In this document: one piece after another, positions 52,034 to 59,927 of the stretch | How positions within the stretch are numbered: the stretch's first letter is position 1 | Layout of the letters: each line of letters starts with the position of its first letter | NCBI GenBank assembly: GCA_022821805.1 | Contig: JAJECX010000010.1 | Coordinates: forward strand, 50,978 to 114,977 | Source: Anaerolineae bacterium | GTDB taxonomy: Bacteria > Chloroflexota > Anaerolineae > Aggregatilineales > Phototrophicaceae | Length of the DNA stretch: 64,000 nucleotides | Direction of reading: 5' to 3' | The notes under the pieces: generated by a model | What the model saw: only the letters and a program-made list of their open reading frames with translations | The model's database searches: none | What the model was told of the DNA's origin: nothing | Translations under genes and position numbers: made by a program

Positions 52034-53107
52034 ATGAAACAGCGTTCGCTTGTTTCCTTGGTTGCCGAAAGGGAACCTGAACTTACCTTAGAGCAAAAGA
52101 TAAGAATTCGCGCCGCCGCTAACGAATGGATTTCTGAAAACTTTCCAAAGTATAGAAAGTTTCTATCACACACCATCCCGGAATATAGCCCTTCCGATAA
52201 TGCTTGGGCAACCAATATTTTGACCAAGAACCTTAATGGGCGATCCGCTGATGTTGGGCGGCTTCTATTTGAAAACAATGCGCGCATCGCGCAAGCGGAA
52301 AATCCAGCGAAAATACAGGAAACCCTTTTGAAGCTCCTAGCAAAGAAAGAAGCTGTTAATGATTTTGACGAAAAGCTGCTGGGAAGCAACTATGAGTTCC
52401 GCCTCGGCGACGGTATCGCAGGCGCGGAACTCATACACGATAATTCTATTGACTTGCTGTTAACAGATCCGCCTTACGGCATCAGTAAGGAATATACCTG
52501 CGAAACGCAAGTACCAAGAAGGCTTAGAAAAGACGGTACAGATTTTATTATGCCCAAAGGCAATTTTGGGGACTGGGATGGTCCAATTTCGCCTTCAGAC
52601 TGGACCCGTTCCCTCTTGCCTAAAGTCAGAGGCTGGTTCGTCACGTTTTGCGCACAGGCTCAGATAGGCGAGTATTGCGACATTCTGCAGAAGAACAAAT
52701 TCGTCGCGGTAGGCACACTAGTCTGGCAAAAGACAAATCCTGTGCCGTTTAACCACAAATACAAACCAATAAATGCTTGGGAAGCGCTAGTTATAGGGAA
52801 GCGCCCAGGCACTAAATTCAATGGAAGAGTGGTTCATAATGTTTTTTTGCATAAGTCCCCTTCGCCTCAACAGCGTATCCATTCTACCCAGAAGCCATTA
52901 GCCTTGATTAAGAGATTTATTGAATTGTTCAGCGATGAGGGGGATTTTGTCTACGATCCTTTTGCTGGCAGTGCGACAACCTTGGTCGCTGCAATCGAAA
53001 TGCGTCGCAAAGTCATTGCGTACGAAAAAGATCGCGCCATTTACCAGTCGGCCTGCGATCGTATTTTGTCGCTATTAGGACAAGAAACGAATGCCTCAAT
53101 ACACTGA
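52034..53107 (+). CDS. Beta-class DNA methyltransferase (N4-cytosine or N6-adenine)
   Basis: A 357-residue type II-like methyltransferase. DPPYGI (motif IV) at residues 145-150 precedes the AdoMet motif FAGSAT (310-315), so it is class beta. STQKPLALIKRFIELFS is motif X. About 110 N-terminal residues before the catalytic part are extra and resemble nothing I can name. The region is AT-richer than its flanks. The nuclease gene overlaps its 3' end by 17 bases, and a promoter is directly upstream. Its modification base is not determined by sequence. Confidence 0.85.
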   Translation: MKQRSLVSLVAEREPELTLEQKIRIRAAANEWISENFPKYRKFLSHTIPEYSPSDNAWATNILTKNLNGRSADVGRLLFENNARIAQAENPAKIQETLLKLLAKKEAVNDFDEKLLGSNYEFRLGDGIAGAELIHDNSIDLLLTDPPYGISKEYTCETQVPRRLRKDGTDFIMPKGNFGDWDGPISPSDWTRSLLPKVRGWFVTFCAQAQIGEYCDILQKNKFVAVGTLVWQKTNPVPFNHKYKPINAWEALVIGKRPGTKFNGRVVHNVFLHKSPSPQQRIHSTQKPLALIKRFIELFSDEGDFVYDPFAGSATTLVAAIEMRRKVIAYEKDRAIYQSACDRILSLLGQETNASIH

Positions 53108-53810
53108 ATCGTTTGAAAAGGCGTTTGACCCGGACACTAAGATATACCAAGTCTTTCAAGTCTTGAAAGATCAGCAGTGGCATTGTCGAGAATGTGAATA
53201 TGCGCATACAGGCATTACGCAAATCGCTGGTGGTTCTGGCATTCAAGGTTTGCAGCGCGGAACAAATTCACGTCGAGGCATGATCATTCAAAGTGAAAAC
53301 CACTACTGCCAAAACTGCAGGAGGACTACTCGCCAAGACCGATGGCAGGGCGCGTTCCAGTCAGCCGTTCATGGAGGTTCAATGCCAGAGGCATTCGTGG
53401 AAGCAGTAATTCAAGTATTTCGTAGACGCGATGTCATTGAAAACACTAAGCGGCAATACGATCAACTTACTGTAGACCACAAACTTCCCATGATTAGATG
53501 GAATGAAAAATCGCAAGAATTGTTGACCGACTATTCAAACTTGGATCATGAATACATTAAAGCCCACTTCCAACTGCTCAAGAAGTCCAACGGGAGTGTC
53601 AGCCACAATCTTTTAAAGAGCAGAGCGTGTGAAAGATGTGTCAAAACTGGAAAACGTGGTAAACCCTTTGGCATCGATTATTTCTACTCCGGAGGTCCGA
53701 ACTGGGGTCCGTCCGAAGAAAAAGATCCTAGTGGCTGCATTGGATGTGGTTGGTACGACTTCGACAAATGGCGTTCTAGCCTCAACAGACTTACACGCCG
53801 TTCACGCTAG
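53091..53810 (+). CDS. Putative HNH-like type II restriction endonuclease
   Basis: A 239-residue protein. Four CxxC pairs (C32/C35, C73/C76, C180/C183, C216/C219) should bind one or two zinc ions. VDHKLPMIRW (128-137) and HNLLKSRACERC give an HNH-type centre with D129-H130 and N173. GITQIAGGSGIQGLQRGTNSRRG (41-63) may contact DNA. The start lies inside the methyltransferase gene. I recognise the general pattern of restriction enzymes but not the exact specificity. With the methyltransferase it should form a complete R-M pair. Confidence 0.75.
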   Translation: MPQYTESFEKAFDPDTKIYQVFQVLKDQQWHCRECEYAHTGITQIAGGSGIQGLQRGTNSRRGMIIQSENHYCQNCRRTTRQDRWQGAFQSAVHGGSMPEAFVEAVIQVFRRRDVIENTKRQYDQLTVDHKLPMIRWNEKSQELLTDYSNLDHEYIKAHFQLLKKSNGSVSHNLLKSRACERCVKTGKRGKPFGIDYFYSGGPNWGPSEEKDPSGCIGCGWYDFDKWRSSLNRLTRRSR

Positions 53811-53995
53811 GCTTTTCGCTCAATACGGTCACAAAATCTACATCGCGTAGCTTTCGTCCGCCCACGGTGTTTCAGCAATTGATAGTTTGTGAAATATTTC
53901 GCATTGTCGCCCCGCCAGCGCCCTATTGAGCGACGGCGACTCTTCGCCTATACTACGCTGCTTGAGTTTTGCGCTGACCGTTTGGACTGGCAGGC

Positions 53996-55621
53996 ATGTA
54001 CATAAACGACCCCCAATTCGGCAATATCGTCGACTTCGACCAACTGCGCCAATCGATACTGCATCTCTACAATGCGCTCCTGCCCGATTTCGATATGCAC
54101 AAATCACTGCAAGTTGGCGCCGAACTCTACGGCGACGAACCCGATGTCATGATCGCCGCCGGCGCCAGCATGCTCGCCTGGATGACCATCATCGCCGCCG
54201 GCGAAGACGAAATCGCCGAAGAGCTCAAAGACAGCCTTTTCACGCTCGGTTGGACCGAAGAAGAAATCGGCTCCGATCTTTTGAGCGCAAGCACTGTCGC
54301 CACACCTATCAAAGACGATCCCGACTGCGTCGATTTCCATCTCAAAGGACGCAAGTGGCTGATTAACAATTCCTACCACGCCGATTATCACACCATCGTC
54401 GCCAAAACCGAACCCGACTCCAGCGGACCGCGATCGCTGTCAATCTTCCTTGTGCCGCAGAGCAGCTGCAAGAATTGGCAGCGGCTGGAGACGCACGTCC
54501 TGCGGCGCATGGTCTTGACCAGCTTCGACATTGACGGACCGGGCCGTCTGCTCGGCAAAGCGGGGCATGGCTTGCAAATCCTGCAGCGCATGGCGATGCC
54601 CAGCAAATACCAATGCGCTTACGTCGGCATCAACCTGCTCAACGAAGCCATCCCCGCCAGCATTGAGCACCTCTCCAAAAAACGCATCTTCAACGAGAAT
54701 CCGATCAATTTCAGCAACGTGCTGCGCCAGATGTACAATATCGTCATGCAGGCGGCGGTGCTGAACTTCATTTATTATCGCGCCCTCGCCTTGAGCGCGA
54801 GCAACTTCCTCCAATTCCACGGCGTCATGCTCAAGTCCTGGCTGCTGCTGCGCGCCAATGAACTGCTGGGGCAGAATCTGCTGGTCGTCGGCTCCAAGGG
54901 CTTCCTCGCCGAGTCGGTCATCGGGCGCAACGCCATCGACTCCTTCGTGCTGCCCGTCTTTGATGGTCATTACACCATCAACACGCTGATGACCGCCAAA
55001 CACGCCAAACGATACCTGGGGGCGAGCCGCCGCGCCGATGTGGCTGAGCGCATGGCGACCTTGCGTTTTGGCTTGTCCTCCTCGCGCGGAGGAGACCCAA
55101 TCCGCGCCAACTCGCGGGTGCTGCGCAATCCCGATTTCTTCGACTTCGCTCAATACATCGAGGACCTGCAACTGCCGATCGACCTCAATGCCCGCCAGAT
55201 CGTCGCCGCCATGCAGTCGCTGACCGACGAGCTGAATGACCGCGACCTGAGCGCCGACCCGGAGCACCGCTACAAGCTCGGCGCCCTGCTGCACTGGATG
55301 GAAGCGCTCTTAGCCGCCTGCGAACTGTGGAAGGCGACCGAAGAAGACGAGTACCTCAACGCCGTCCTTATGCAGCACAACGCCTTTGTCAATCAATTCA
55401 ACCAGGTCATCAGCGAGAGCGCCCTGCGAACCGATTTCCTGCCGCTCATGCGCCAGGTTCCTCTGCGCAACATCAAGGCGCCGCGCGAATTCCTCTTGCG
55501 CCTCTACCAGCTGGCGCAGCAATTCTCGTCTCCGCGCGATGAAGGGTTGCAAGCCCCCATCCCCCAGCCCCTTGCCCCCACGAGGAGGGAAGGGGAGATA
55601 AGCCAGGCAAAGGGAATGTAG
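53996..55621 (+). CDS. Acyl-CoA dehydrogenase-like flavoprotein, copy 1
   Basis: A 541-residue protein with the acyl-CoA dehydrogenase fold. The middle domain is visible as GWTEEEIGSD, VDFHLKGRKWLINNSYHADYHTIVAKTEP and FDIDGPGRLLGKAGHGLQILQRMAM. The long C-terminal helical domain runs from LPASIEHLSKKR on. Sizes over 500 residues resemble AidB-type members more than ordinary 380-residue dehydrogenases. The last residues (GLQAPIPQPLAPTRREGEISQAKGM) are encoded by a palindromic repeat, and the stop TAG lies in the next repeat. About half of its residues match copy 2 at 59928. Substrate unknown. Confidence 0.78.
   Translation: MYINDPQFGNIVDFDQLRQSILHLYNALLPDFDMHKSLQVGAELYGDEPDVMIAAGASMLAWMTIIAAGEDEIAEELKDSLFTLGWTEEEIGSDLLSASTVATPIKDDPDCVDFHLKGRKWLINNSYHADYHTIVAKTEPDSSGPRSLSIFLVPQSSCKNWQRLETHVLRRMVLTSFDIDGPGRLLGKAGHGLQILQRMAMPSKYQCAYVGINLLNEAIPASIEHLSKKRIFNENPINFSNVLRQMYNIVMQAAVLNFIYYRALALSASNFLQFHGVMLKSWLLLRANELLGQNLLVVGSKGFLAESVIGRNAIDSFVLPVFDGHYTINTLMTAKHAKRYLGASRRADVAERMATLRFGLSSSRGGDPIRANSRVLRNPDFFDFAQYIEDLQLPIDLNARQIVAAMQSLTDELNDRDLSADPEHRYKLGALLHWMEALLAACELWKATEEDEYLNAVLMQHNAFVNQFNQVISESALRTDFLPLMRQVPLRNIKAPREFLLRLYQLAQQFSSPRDEGLQAPIPQPLAPTRREGEISQAKGM
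55551..55598. repeat. Palindromic repeat inserted in the 3' end of the acyl-CoA dehydrogenase-like gene
   Basis: AGCCCCCATCCCCCAGCCCC then AGGAGGGAAGGGGAG. It encodes the last 20 or so residues, absent from copy 2. Confidence 0.65.
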
Positions 55622-55720
55622 GGGCGAACCACCGGCTCGCCCGTACACGCATTTCCTGGATCGTAGGGACGAGCCGAGGCCGGTTTCCCCCTGATGCTTC
55701 GGGGGGATTGAGGGGGTGGA
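55617..55720. repeat. Repeat cluster after copy 1, supplies its stop codon
   Basis: TGTAGGGGCGAACC...CTCGCCCG (55617-55643) begins inside the stop codon of copy 1. A second part has TAGGGACGAGCC and TTTCCCCCTGATGCTTCGGGGGG. Confidence 0.6.
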
Positions 55721-55742
55721 CTAAAAGAAAGCGAGAGGCGCT

Positions 55743-56750
55743 ATGGCGGCGAATCGAAACCTGCACAAAGCGAAGTCCAATAAAAAGGACGAGTTCTACA
55801 CCCAGCTTGTCGATATAGAGAACGAACTGCGCCATTACACCGACCACATTCGCGGCAAAGTAATTTACTGCAACTGCGATGATCCGCGAGTCAGCAATTT
55901 CTTTCACTACTTCGCCTACAACTTCCGCATTCTCGGCTTGAAGAAACTGATTACGACCTGCTACAAGAATCAGCAGATGGACATGTTCAGCCAGCACGAC
56001 GCCGAAAAGGCGATATGGCTGGAATATGATGGGACAGAGAACGAGACCGGCGTTCCCTCAGCCGAAGACATTGGCATTCATTATCTCGAAGGCGACGGCG
56101 ATTTTCGCAGCGCCGAGTGCATTGAGCTGCTCAAACAAGCCGATATTGTGGTGACAAACCCGCCCTTCTCGCTCTTCCGCGAGTATGTCGCGCAGTTGAT
56201 TGAATATGACAAGAAGTTTCTGATAGTCGGTCATCAGAACGCCATTACCTATAAGGAGATTTTCCCGCTGATTAAAGACAACAAACTGTGGCTGGGGATT
56301 ACGCCGCGGGGAAAGGATATGCTCTTTGACGTGCCGCAAGCGTACGCCAAAGAATTGGTGGCGACCAAGAAAGAGGGCAGCGCCTACCGGATCGTCGATG
56401 GCGTCGTTTACGGAAGACTGGGCAGCGCTTGCTGGTACACCAACCTGGACTACCGGCAGCGCCATGAAGAACTGATTTTGTACAAGCGCTACTCGCCCGA
56501 GGAATATCCCAAGTACGACAATTACGATGCGATTGAGGTGTCAAAGGTCGCGCATATTCCTCATGATTGGGACGGCGCGATGGGCGTGCCGATTACGTTC
56601 CTGAACAAGCACAATCCGGATCAGTTTGAGATTAATGGCTTGTGTTGGCTGCTGCTCAAAGAAATGGCGGCATCTGAAAGCATGTTCAAAATCAATGGGA
56701 AAAGAAAATATCGTCGAATCGTTATTCGGCATAGGAGAGGGGCGCAATAA
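55743..56750 (+). CDS. EcoRI-type adenine-specific DNA methyltransferase
   Basis: A 335-residue protein of the EcoRI methylase family. DEFYTQ at 16-21, GKVIYCNCDDPRVSNFF at 38-54 (AdoMet region), NPPF at 139-142 (motif IV) and FLIVGHQNAITYKEIFPLIKDNKLWLG are the family blocks. It should methylate adenine at N6. No EcoRI-like nuclease follows; the downstream genes (56754-59828) include a HEPN-like protein and a DUF262-HNH protein, so it may be the protective half of a different defence system. Confidence 0.87.
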   Translation: MAANRNLHKAKSNKKDEFYTQLVDIENELRHYTDHIRGKVIYCNCDDPRVSNFFHYFAYNFRILGLKKLITTCYKNQQMDMFSQHDAEKAIWLEYDGTENETGVPSAEDIGIHYLEGDGDFRSAECIELLKQADIVVTNPPFSLFREYVAQLIEYDKKFLIVGHQNAITYKEIFPLIKDNKLWLGITPRGKDMLFDVPQAYAKELVATKKEGSAYRIVDGVVYGRLGSACWYTNLDYRQRHEELILYKRYSPEEYPKYDNYDAIEVSKVAHIPHDWDGAMGVPITFLNKHNPDQFEINGLCWLLLKEMAASESMFKINGKRKYRRIVIRHRRGAQ

Positions 56751-56753
56751 TAG

Positions 56754-57353
56754 GTGGAAACTATTATCCAGACCATTGTTGGCGTTTTGATTGCAAATAA
56801 ACTTGTATTTGTTTATCAGATTTGGCGCAGTTGTGGTCGGTATCGCGCAGTAGAAGCGTACTTTCAGCACGTGAGATTAGCTTGTCGTTCGGCACAACGA
56901 TTGGCGCTATACAAAAGAGGACATAGGAGACCGAAGCCTTGGAATTCACCGACTACTGCATGGCATATTTTGGTTGTCACACCTGAAGAAGCCGAAACCA
57001 CGATACGAATGCACTGTAACTATATTTTTCAATGTAAAGAGAGAATATCTGTATTGGGAGAGGAAGCTAGTAGCTATGTTTCTCAGCGCGAACGTAACAT
57101 AAATACTGGCGCGGCAGAATACGGCCTTGATACAAGGACGCTTATTTCGAGGATCTTCCTCAATTACAAAGATACCAATTTTGACAATCCAGATGATTGT
57201 GAGCGCTTATACAAGTATCTGACTGGGTTAACTGATCGAATCAAAAGGGTGAAAGACTATTATGAAAAGGAGGCTAGTAGATTAACAGGTGAAAACTATC
57301 TTGCGACTTTAATTGGCAAGCCGTTTCTGCGGTATAGGAGAGCAAGTGATTAG
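56754..57353 (+). CDS. Hypothetical protein in the methyltransferase island
   Basis: A 199-residue protein that I do not recognise. It starts with a hydrophobic stretch (TIIQTIVGVLIANKLVFVYQIW, 3-24), possibly a membrane helix, followed by a largely helical, basic body with two cysteines in HCNYIFQCKERIS. GTG start at 56754, three bases after the methyltransferase. Its stop overlaps the next start, so the two are coupled. AT-rich. Possibly the partner or antitoxin of the HEPN-like protein; this is inference from place. Confidence 0.6.
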   Translation: METIIQTIVGVLIANKLVFVYQIWRSCGRYRAVEAYFQHVRLACRSAQRLALYKRGHRRPKPWNSPTTAWHILVVTPEEAETTIRMHCNYIFQCKERISVLGEEASSYVSQRERNINTGAAEYGLDTRTLISRIFLNYKDTNFDNPDDCERLYKYLTGLTDRIKRVKDYYEKEASRLTGENYLATLIGKPFLRYRRASD

Positions 57354-58023
57354 AGGTAGCACAGAGTGGCTCGGGCTTCAACTTTTCAATGATGGCAAAG
57401 GAAACGATGCCTTGATTTGGTTTAAGTATTGGCGACCGCCCATTGAGACTTTAATGAATGGGTCAAAAGACAATTATTATGCTGCGCTGCAATTGATGTA
57501 CCCATGTATGGAAAGGGTATACCAGTTGAAAGAAAAGAAAGTTGGGGAAAAAGGGTTGACGAAAGATGTATTGAAACACTTCTTCCCGTCCGCAGAAGAT
57601 GCAAACGAGGAGGAGTACAACAAGATAATGTCGGATGTTGCTAATGAAATGAGACACGGATTAGCACACGATGCATTTGTTAGAGAAGGAGTAGAAATAC
57701 GGGATGGGTTGGTCAGCTTTTTTTACTCCGGACTGAGCGAAGACGCATCTAGCCAAGACGCGGTTATTTTCGCAGGTCTTACAAGACCCATATCCCGCGT
57801 AGTTAACGGCAAAATTGCTGTTGATGTCAGGAGTTTTTGGAGTGTGGTTAAGTCTAAGATTGATGACTACTATACATCTCGTGCATACCTTGTTGATCAT
57901 TACATGCAAGATGATCTTGTCGTAATGTTCAATGCTATTATAAGACACGAAAGGAAGCGAACTACAGAAGACATCCTCAAGAAGATGCAGGAATTACAGA
58001 ATATAACGGCGGATAAGCAATGA
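57346..58023 (+). CDS. HEPN-like protein (RX4H motif), candidate RNase effector
   Basis: A 225-residue alpha-rich protein. NEMRHGLAHDAF (about 98-109) carries R-H-x3-H, the RX4H form of the HEPN RNase motif with the usual polar residue after Arg. It lies in a helical setting typical of HEPN. GTG start at 57346 with GGAG upstream overlaps the previous stop. The 3' end overlaps the next start (ATGA). HEPN proteins act as abortive-infection RNases, but the family call rests on one motif and neighbourhood. Confidence 0.5.
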   Translation: MIRGSTEWLGLQLFNDGKGNDALIWFKYWRPPIETLMNGSKDNYYAALQLMYPCMERVYQLKEKKVGEKGLTKDVLKHFFPSAEDANEEEYNKIMSDVANEMRHGLAHDAFVREGVEIRDGLVSFFYSGLSEDASSQDAVIFAGLTRPISRVVNGKIAVDVRSFWSVVKSKIDDYYTSRAYLVDHYMQDDLVVMFNAIIRHERKRTTEDILKKMQELQNITADKQ

Positions 58024-58361
58024 AAATCCAACAGCCAGACCTCACAATTCGCGATCTCGCCGCCGGCTGCCATGGCGACGGCGAGGGCGGCAAGAGCGAA
58101 TCAAATCGGATGAGCTTGCGGATGCCAGAAGCCTGCGATACATTTCTTGCAGGTGAACGGATGCAAATGAACGATAAAGAGCAGATTGAGTTAGTTAAAA
58201 TAGCGGGTCGGCTGACGACCGTTGAACAAGATGTGGCTCAACTGAAGTCCGATACGTCAGAGGTAAAAGGCGACGTATCAGACATGAAGCGGGACATCGC
58301 CTATATGAAGGGCAAAATCGATGTCATTGTCGATTTGCTTAGCAGCGTGGGGAATCCTTGA
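58020..58361 (+). CDS. Coiled-coil protein with a duplicated DUF262-type N-terminus
   Basis: A 113-residue protein. Residues 1-24 (KIQQPDLTIRDLAAG...GDGEGG) match the region just before and at the start of the DUF262 protein at 58740, and the DNA matches over about 80 bases. The rest (KIAGRLTTVEQDVAQLKSDTSEVKGDVSDMKRDIAYMKGKIDVI) is a heptad coiled coil. It looks like a DUF262 start joined to a coiled coil, or an internal ATG (58164 region, MQMNDKEQ) is the true start and the DUF262 part is a remnant. Overlaps the HEPN-like gene by four bases. Confidence 0.55.
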   Translation: MKIQQPDLTIRDLAAGCHGDGEGGKSESNRMSLRMPEACDTFLAGERMQMNDKEQIELVKIAGRLTTVEQDVAQLKSDTSEVKGDVSDMKRDIAYMKGKIDVIVDLLSSVGNP

Positions 58362-58422
58362 ATTATGATGCAATTATGGTAGCATAGCGTTATATAAATG
58401 AGACGCGCGTAGCTTGGAGACT

Positions 58423-58698
58423 ATGGTGGATACTGGAACTGCTGTTGTCGGAATCGGGGTAATTATATCGCTATTCGGATATTTGGAAATTATCCGACGA
58501 GATCTGAGAAGCGAGATCAAAGAAGTCCGTCAAGCATCCGAAAGAGCGCATAATGGGATTAACGAGAAGTTAAGCGCTATCGTAACGACACAGGCTTCTC
58601 ACTCAGAGAGATTCAACACCGTAGACGAGCGATTCAACACGGTACAAACGCAGATTAAGTGTGTTGATGACAAGGTGGACAAGCTAGGCAATAGCTAA
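58423..58698 (+). CDS. Small membrane-anchored coiled-coil protein
   Basis: A 91-residue protein with an N-terminal membrane helix (TAVVGIGVIISLFGYLEII) and a coiled coil (RRDLRSEIKEVRQASERAHNGINEKLSAI...), ending ERFNTVDERFNTVQTQIKCVDDKVDKLG with a 7-residue repeat. It resembles the coiled-coil part of the preceding gene. ATG 58423 has GGAG directly upstream; TTG 58414 is possible. Function unknown, but such proteins are common in phage-derived regions. Confidence 0.5.
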   Translation: MVDTGTAVVGIGVIISLFGYLEIIRRDLRSEIKEVRQASERAHNGINEKLSAIVTTQASHSERFNTVDERFNTVQTQIKCVDDKVDKLGNS

Positions 58699-58739
58699 AG
58701 ACCTCGCAGCCTCGTGATGCGCCGCCATAGGTTGTCGTA

Positions 58740-59828
58740 ATAAAAATCCAACAGCTTGACCTCACAGTGCGCGATCTCGTCGCCGGCTACTATGACGACG
58801 GCGAGGGCGGCGTGGTCGGCTACGGCGGGGCGCTGGATATTCGTCCGCCATTCCAGCGCGAATTCATCTACGATCCCAAAGAGCGCGACGCGGTTATCAA
58901 CTCTATTCTCAAGGGCTTCCCGCTCAATGTCATGTACTGGGCGGACCGAGAGGACGGCACTTACGAGATTATTGACGGCCAGCAGCGGACAATATCCATC
59001 GCTCAATATGTAGCGGAAAAACCAGGCTTCTCCTTCGAGGGGCTGGGCTTTGACAATCAGCAATCCGACATAAAGGAGAAGATTCTCAATTACAAGCTGA
59101 TGGTTTATGTCTGTACTGGCGCAGATAGCGAGAAGCTGGAATGGTTTGAGATCATCAATATCGCGGGGAAACAGCTATCGAATCAAGAATTGCTCAATGC
59201 AATTTATGCCGGCTCCTGGGTGACAGCCGCCAAGCGCTATTTCAGCAAGCGCGGCTGCCCGGCCTATGGAATCGGCGGCGATTATCTGAGAGGCTCAGCG
59301 ATTCGACAAGATTATCTGGAAACGGCGATTAGATGGATTAGCGACAATAACATCAAAGAGTATATGCGGAGTCATCAGCACAAAGACAGCGCGGCGCCGC
59401 TATGGGAATACTTTCAGTCAGTGATCGAATGGGTAGAGACGATTTTCCCAAATTACCGGAAATCTATGAAGGGCTTGGATTGGGGAAGCCTGTACAACAG
59501 CTGCAAAAATGAGAAACTCGACCCTATGAAGATTGAAGCCGAAGTTGAAGAGTTGCTTGACGACGATGAAGTACAGCGGGAATCGGGCATATACCCGTAT
59601 ATTCTCACCCGCGAAGCGAAGCATCTGAATCTCCGACGATTTGACGCCCGCATGAAGCGAAGAATCTATAGGAAGCAAGACGGCATCTGCGCCATCTGCA
59701 AGGACCATTTCGGATTAAACGAAATGGAAGCCGACCACATCACGCCCTGGTCCGAAGGCGGCAAAACAATAGAAGAAAACTGCCAGATACTCTGCAAGAA
59801 ATGCAACCGCGAGAAATCCGCGAAATGA
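58740..59828 (+). CDS. DUF262 (GmrSD-like) protein with C-terminal HNH nuclease
   Basis: About 360 residues. The DUF262 N-domain has PPFQREFIYDP and the DGQQRT motif, as in GmrS-type and related restriction proteins. The C-terminus is an HNH domain, CAICKDHFGLNEMEADHITPWSEGGKTI then CKKC, with DH and an N downstream. By comparison with the duplicated start at 58020 the frame should begin at 58740, where ATA replaces ATG; the first usual start is GTG 58767, which would cut nine residues from the N-terminal strand. TAG at 58728 is the upstream stop. It is the likely nuclease of the EcoRI-type methyltransferase island. Confidence 0.75.
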   Translation: MKIQQLDLTVRDLVAGYYDDGEGGVVGYGGALDIRPPFQREFIYDPKERDAVINSILKGFPLNVMYWADREDGTYEIIDGQQRTISIAQYVAEKPGFSFEGLGFDNQQSDIKEKILNYKLMVYVCTGADSEKLEWFEIINIAGKQLSNQELLNAIYAGSWVTAAKRYFSKRGCPAYGIGGDYLRGSAIRQDYLETAIRWISDNNIKEYMRSHQHKDSAAPLWEYFQSVIEWVETIFPNYRKSMKGLDWGSLYNSCKNEKLDPMKIEAEVEELLDDDEVQRESGIYPYILTREAKHLNLRRFDARMKRRIYRKQDGICAICKDHFGLNEMEADHITPWSEGGKTIEENCQILCKKCNREKSAK

Positions 59829-59835
59829 CGAACGA

Positions 59836-59926
59836 TGTAGGGGCGAGCCATTGGGTCGCCCGATTTGCCCAATCCTCTTGCCCGCCGCTGTCTTCCCCCC
59901 ATCGCTATGGGACCAAGGGGGGTTCT
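59836..59926. repeat. GTAGGGGCG half-copy followed by a CCCCCC/GGGGGG palindrome
   Basis: TGTAGGGGCGAGCC...GGGTCGCCCG (59836-59862), then TTCCCCCCATCGCTATGGGACCAAGGGGGG (split for length: arms 59893-59898 and 59916-59921). The latter G-run also gives the ribosome site of the next gene. Confidence 0.65.
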
Positions 59927-59927
59927 A

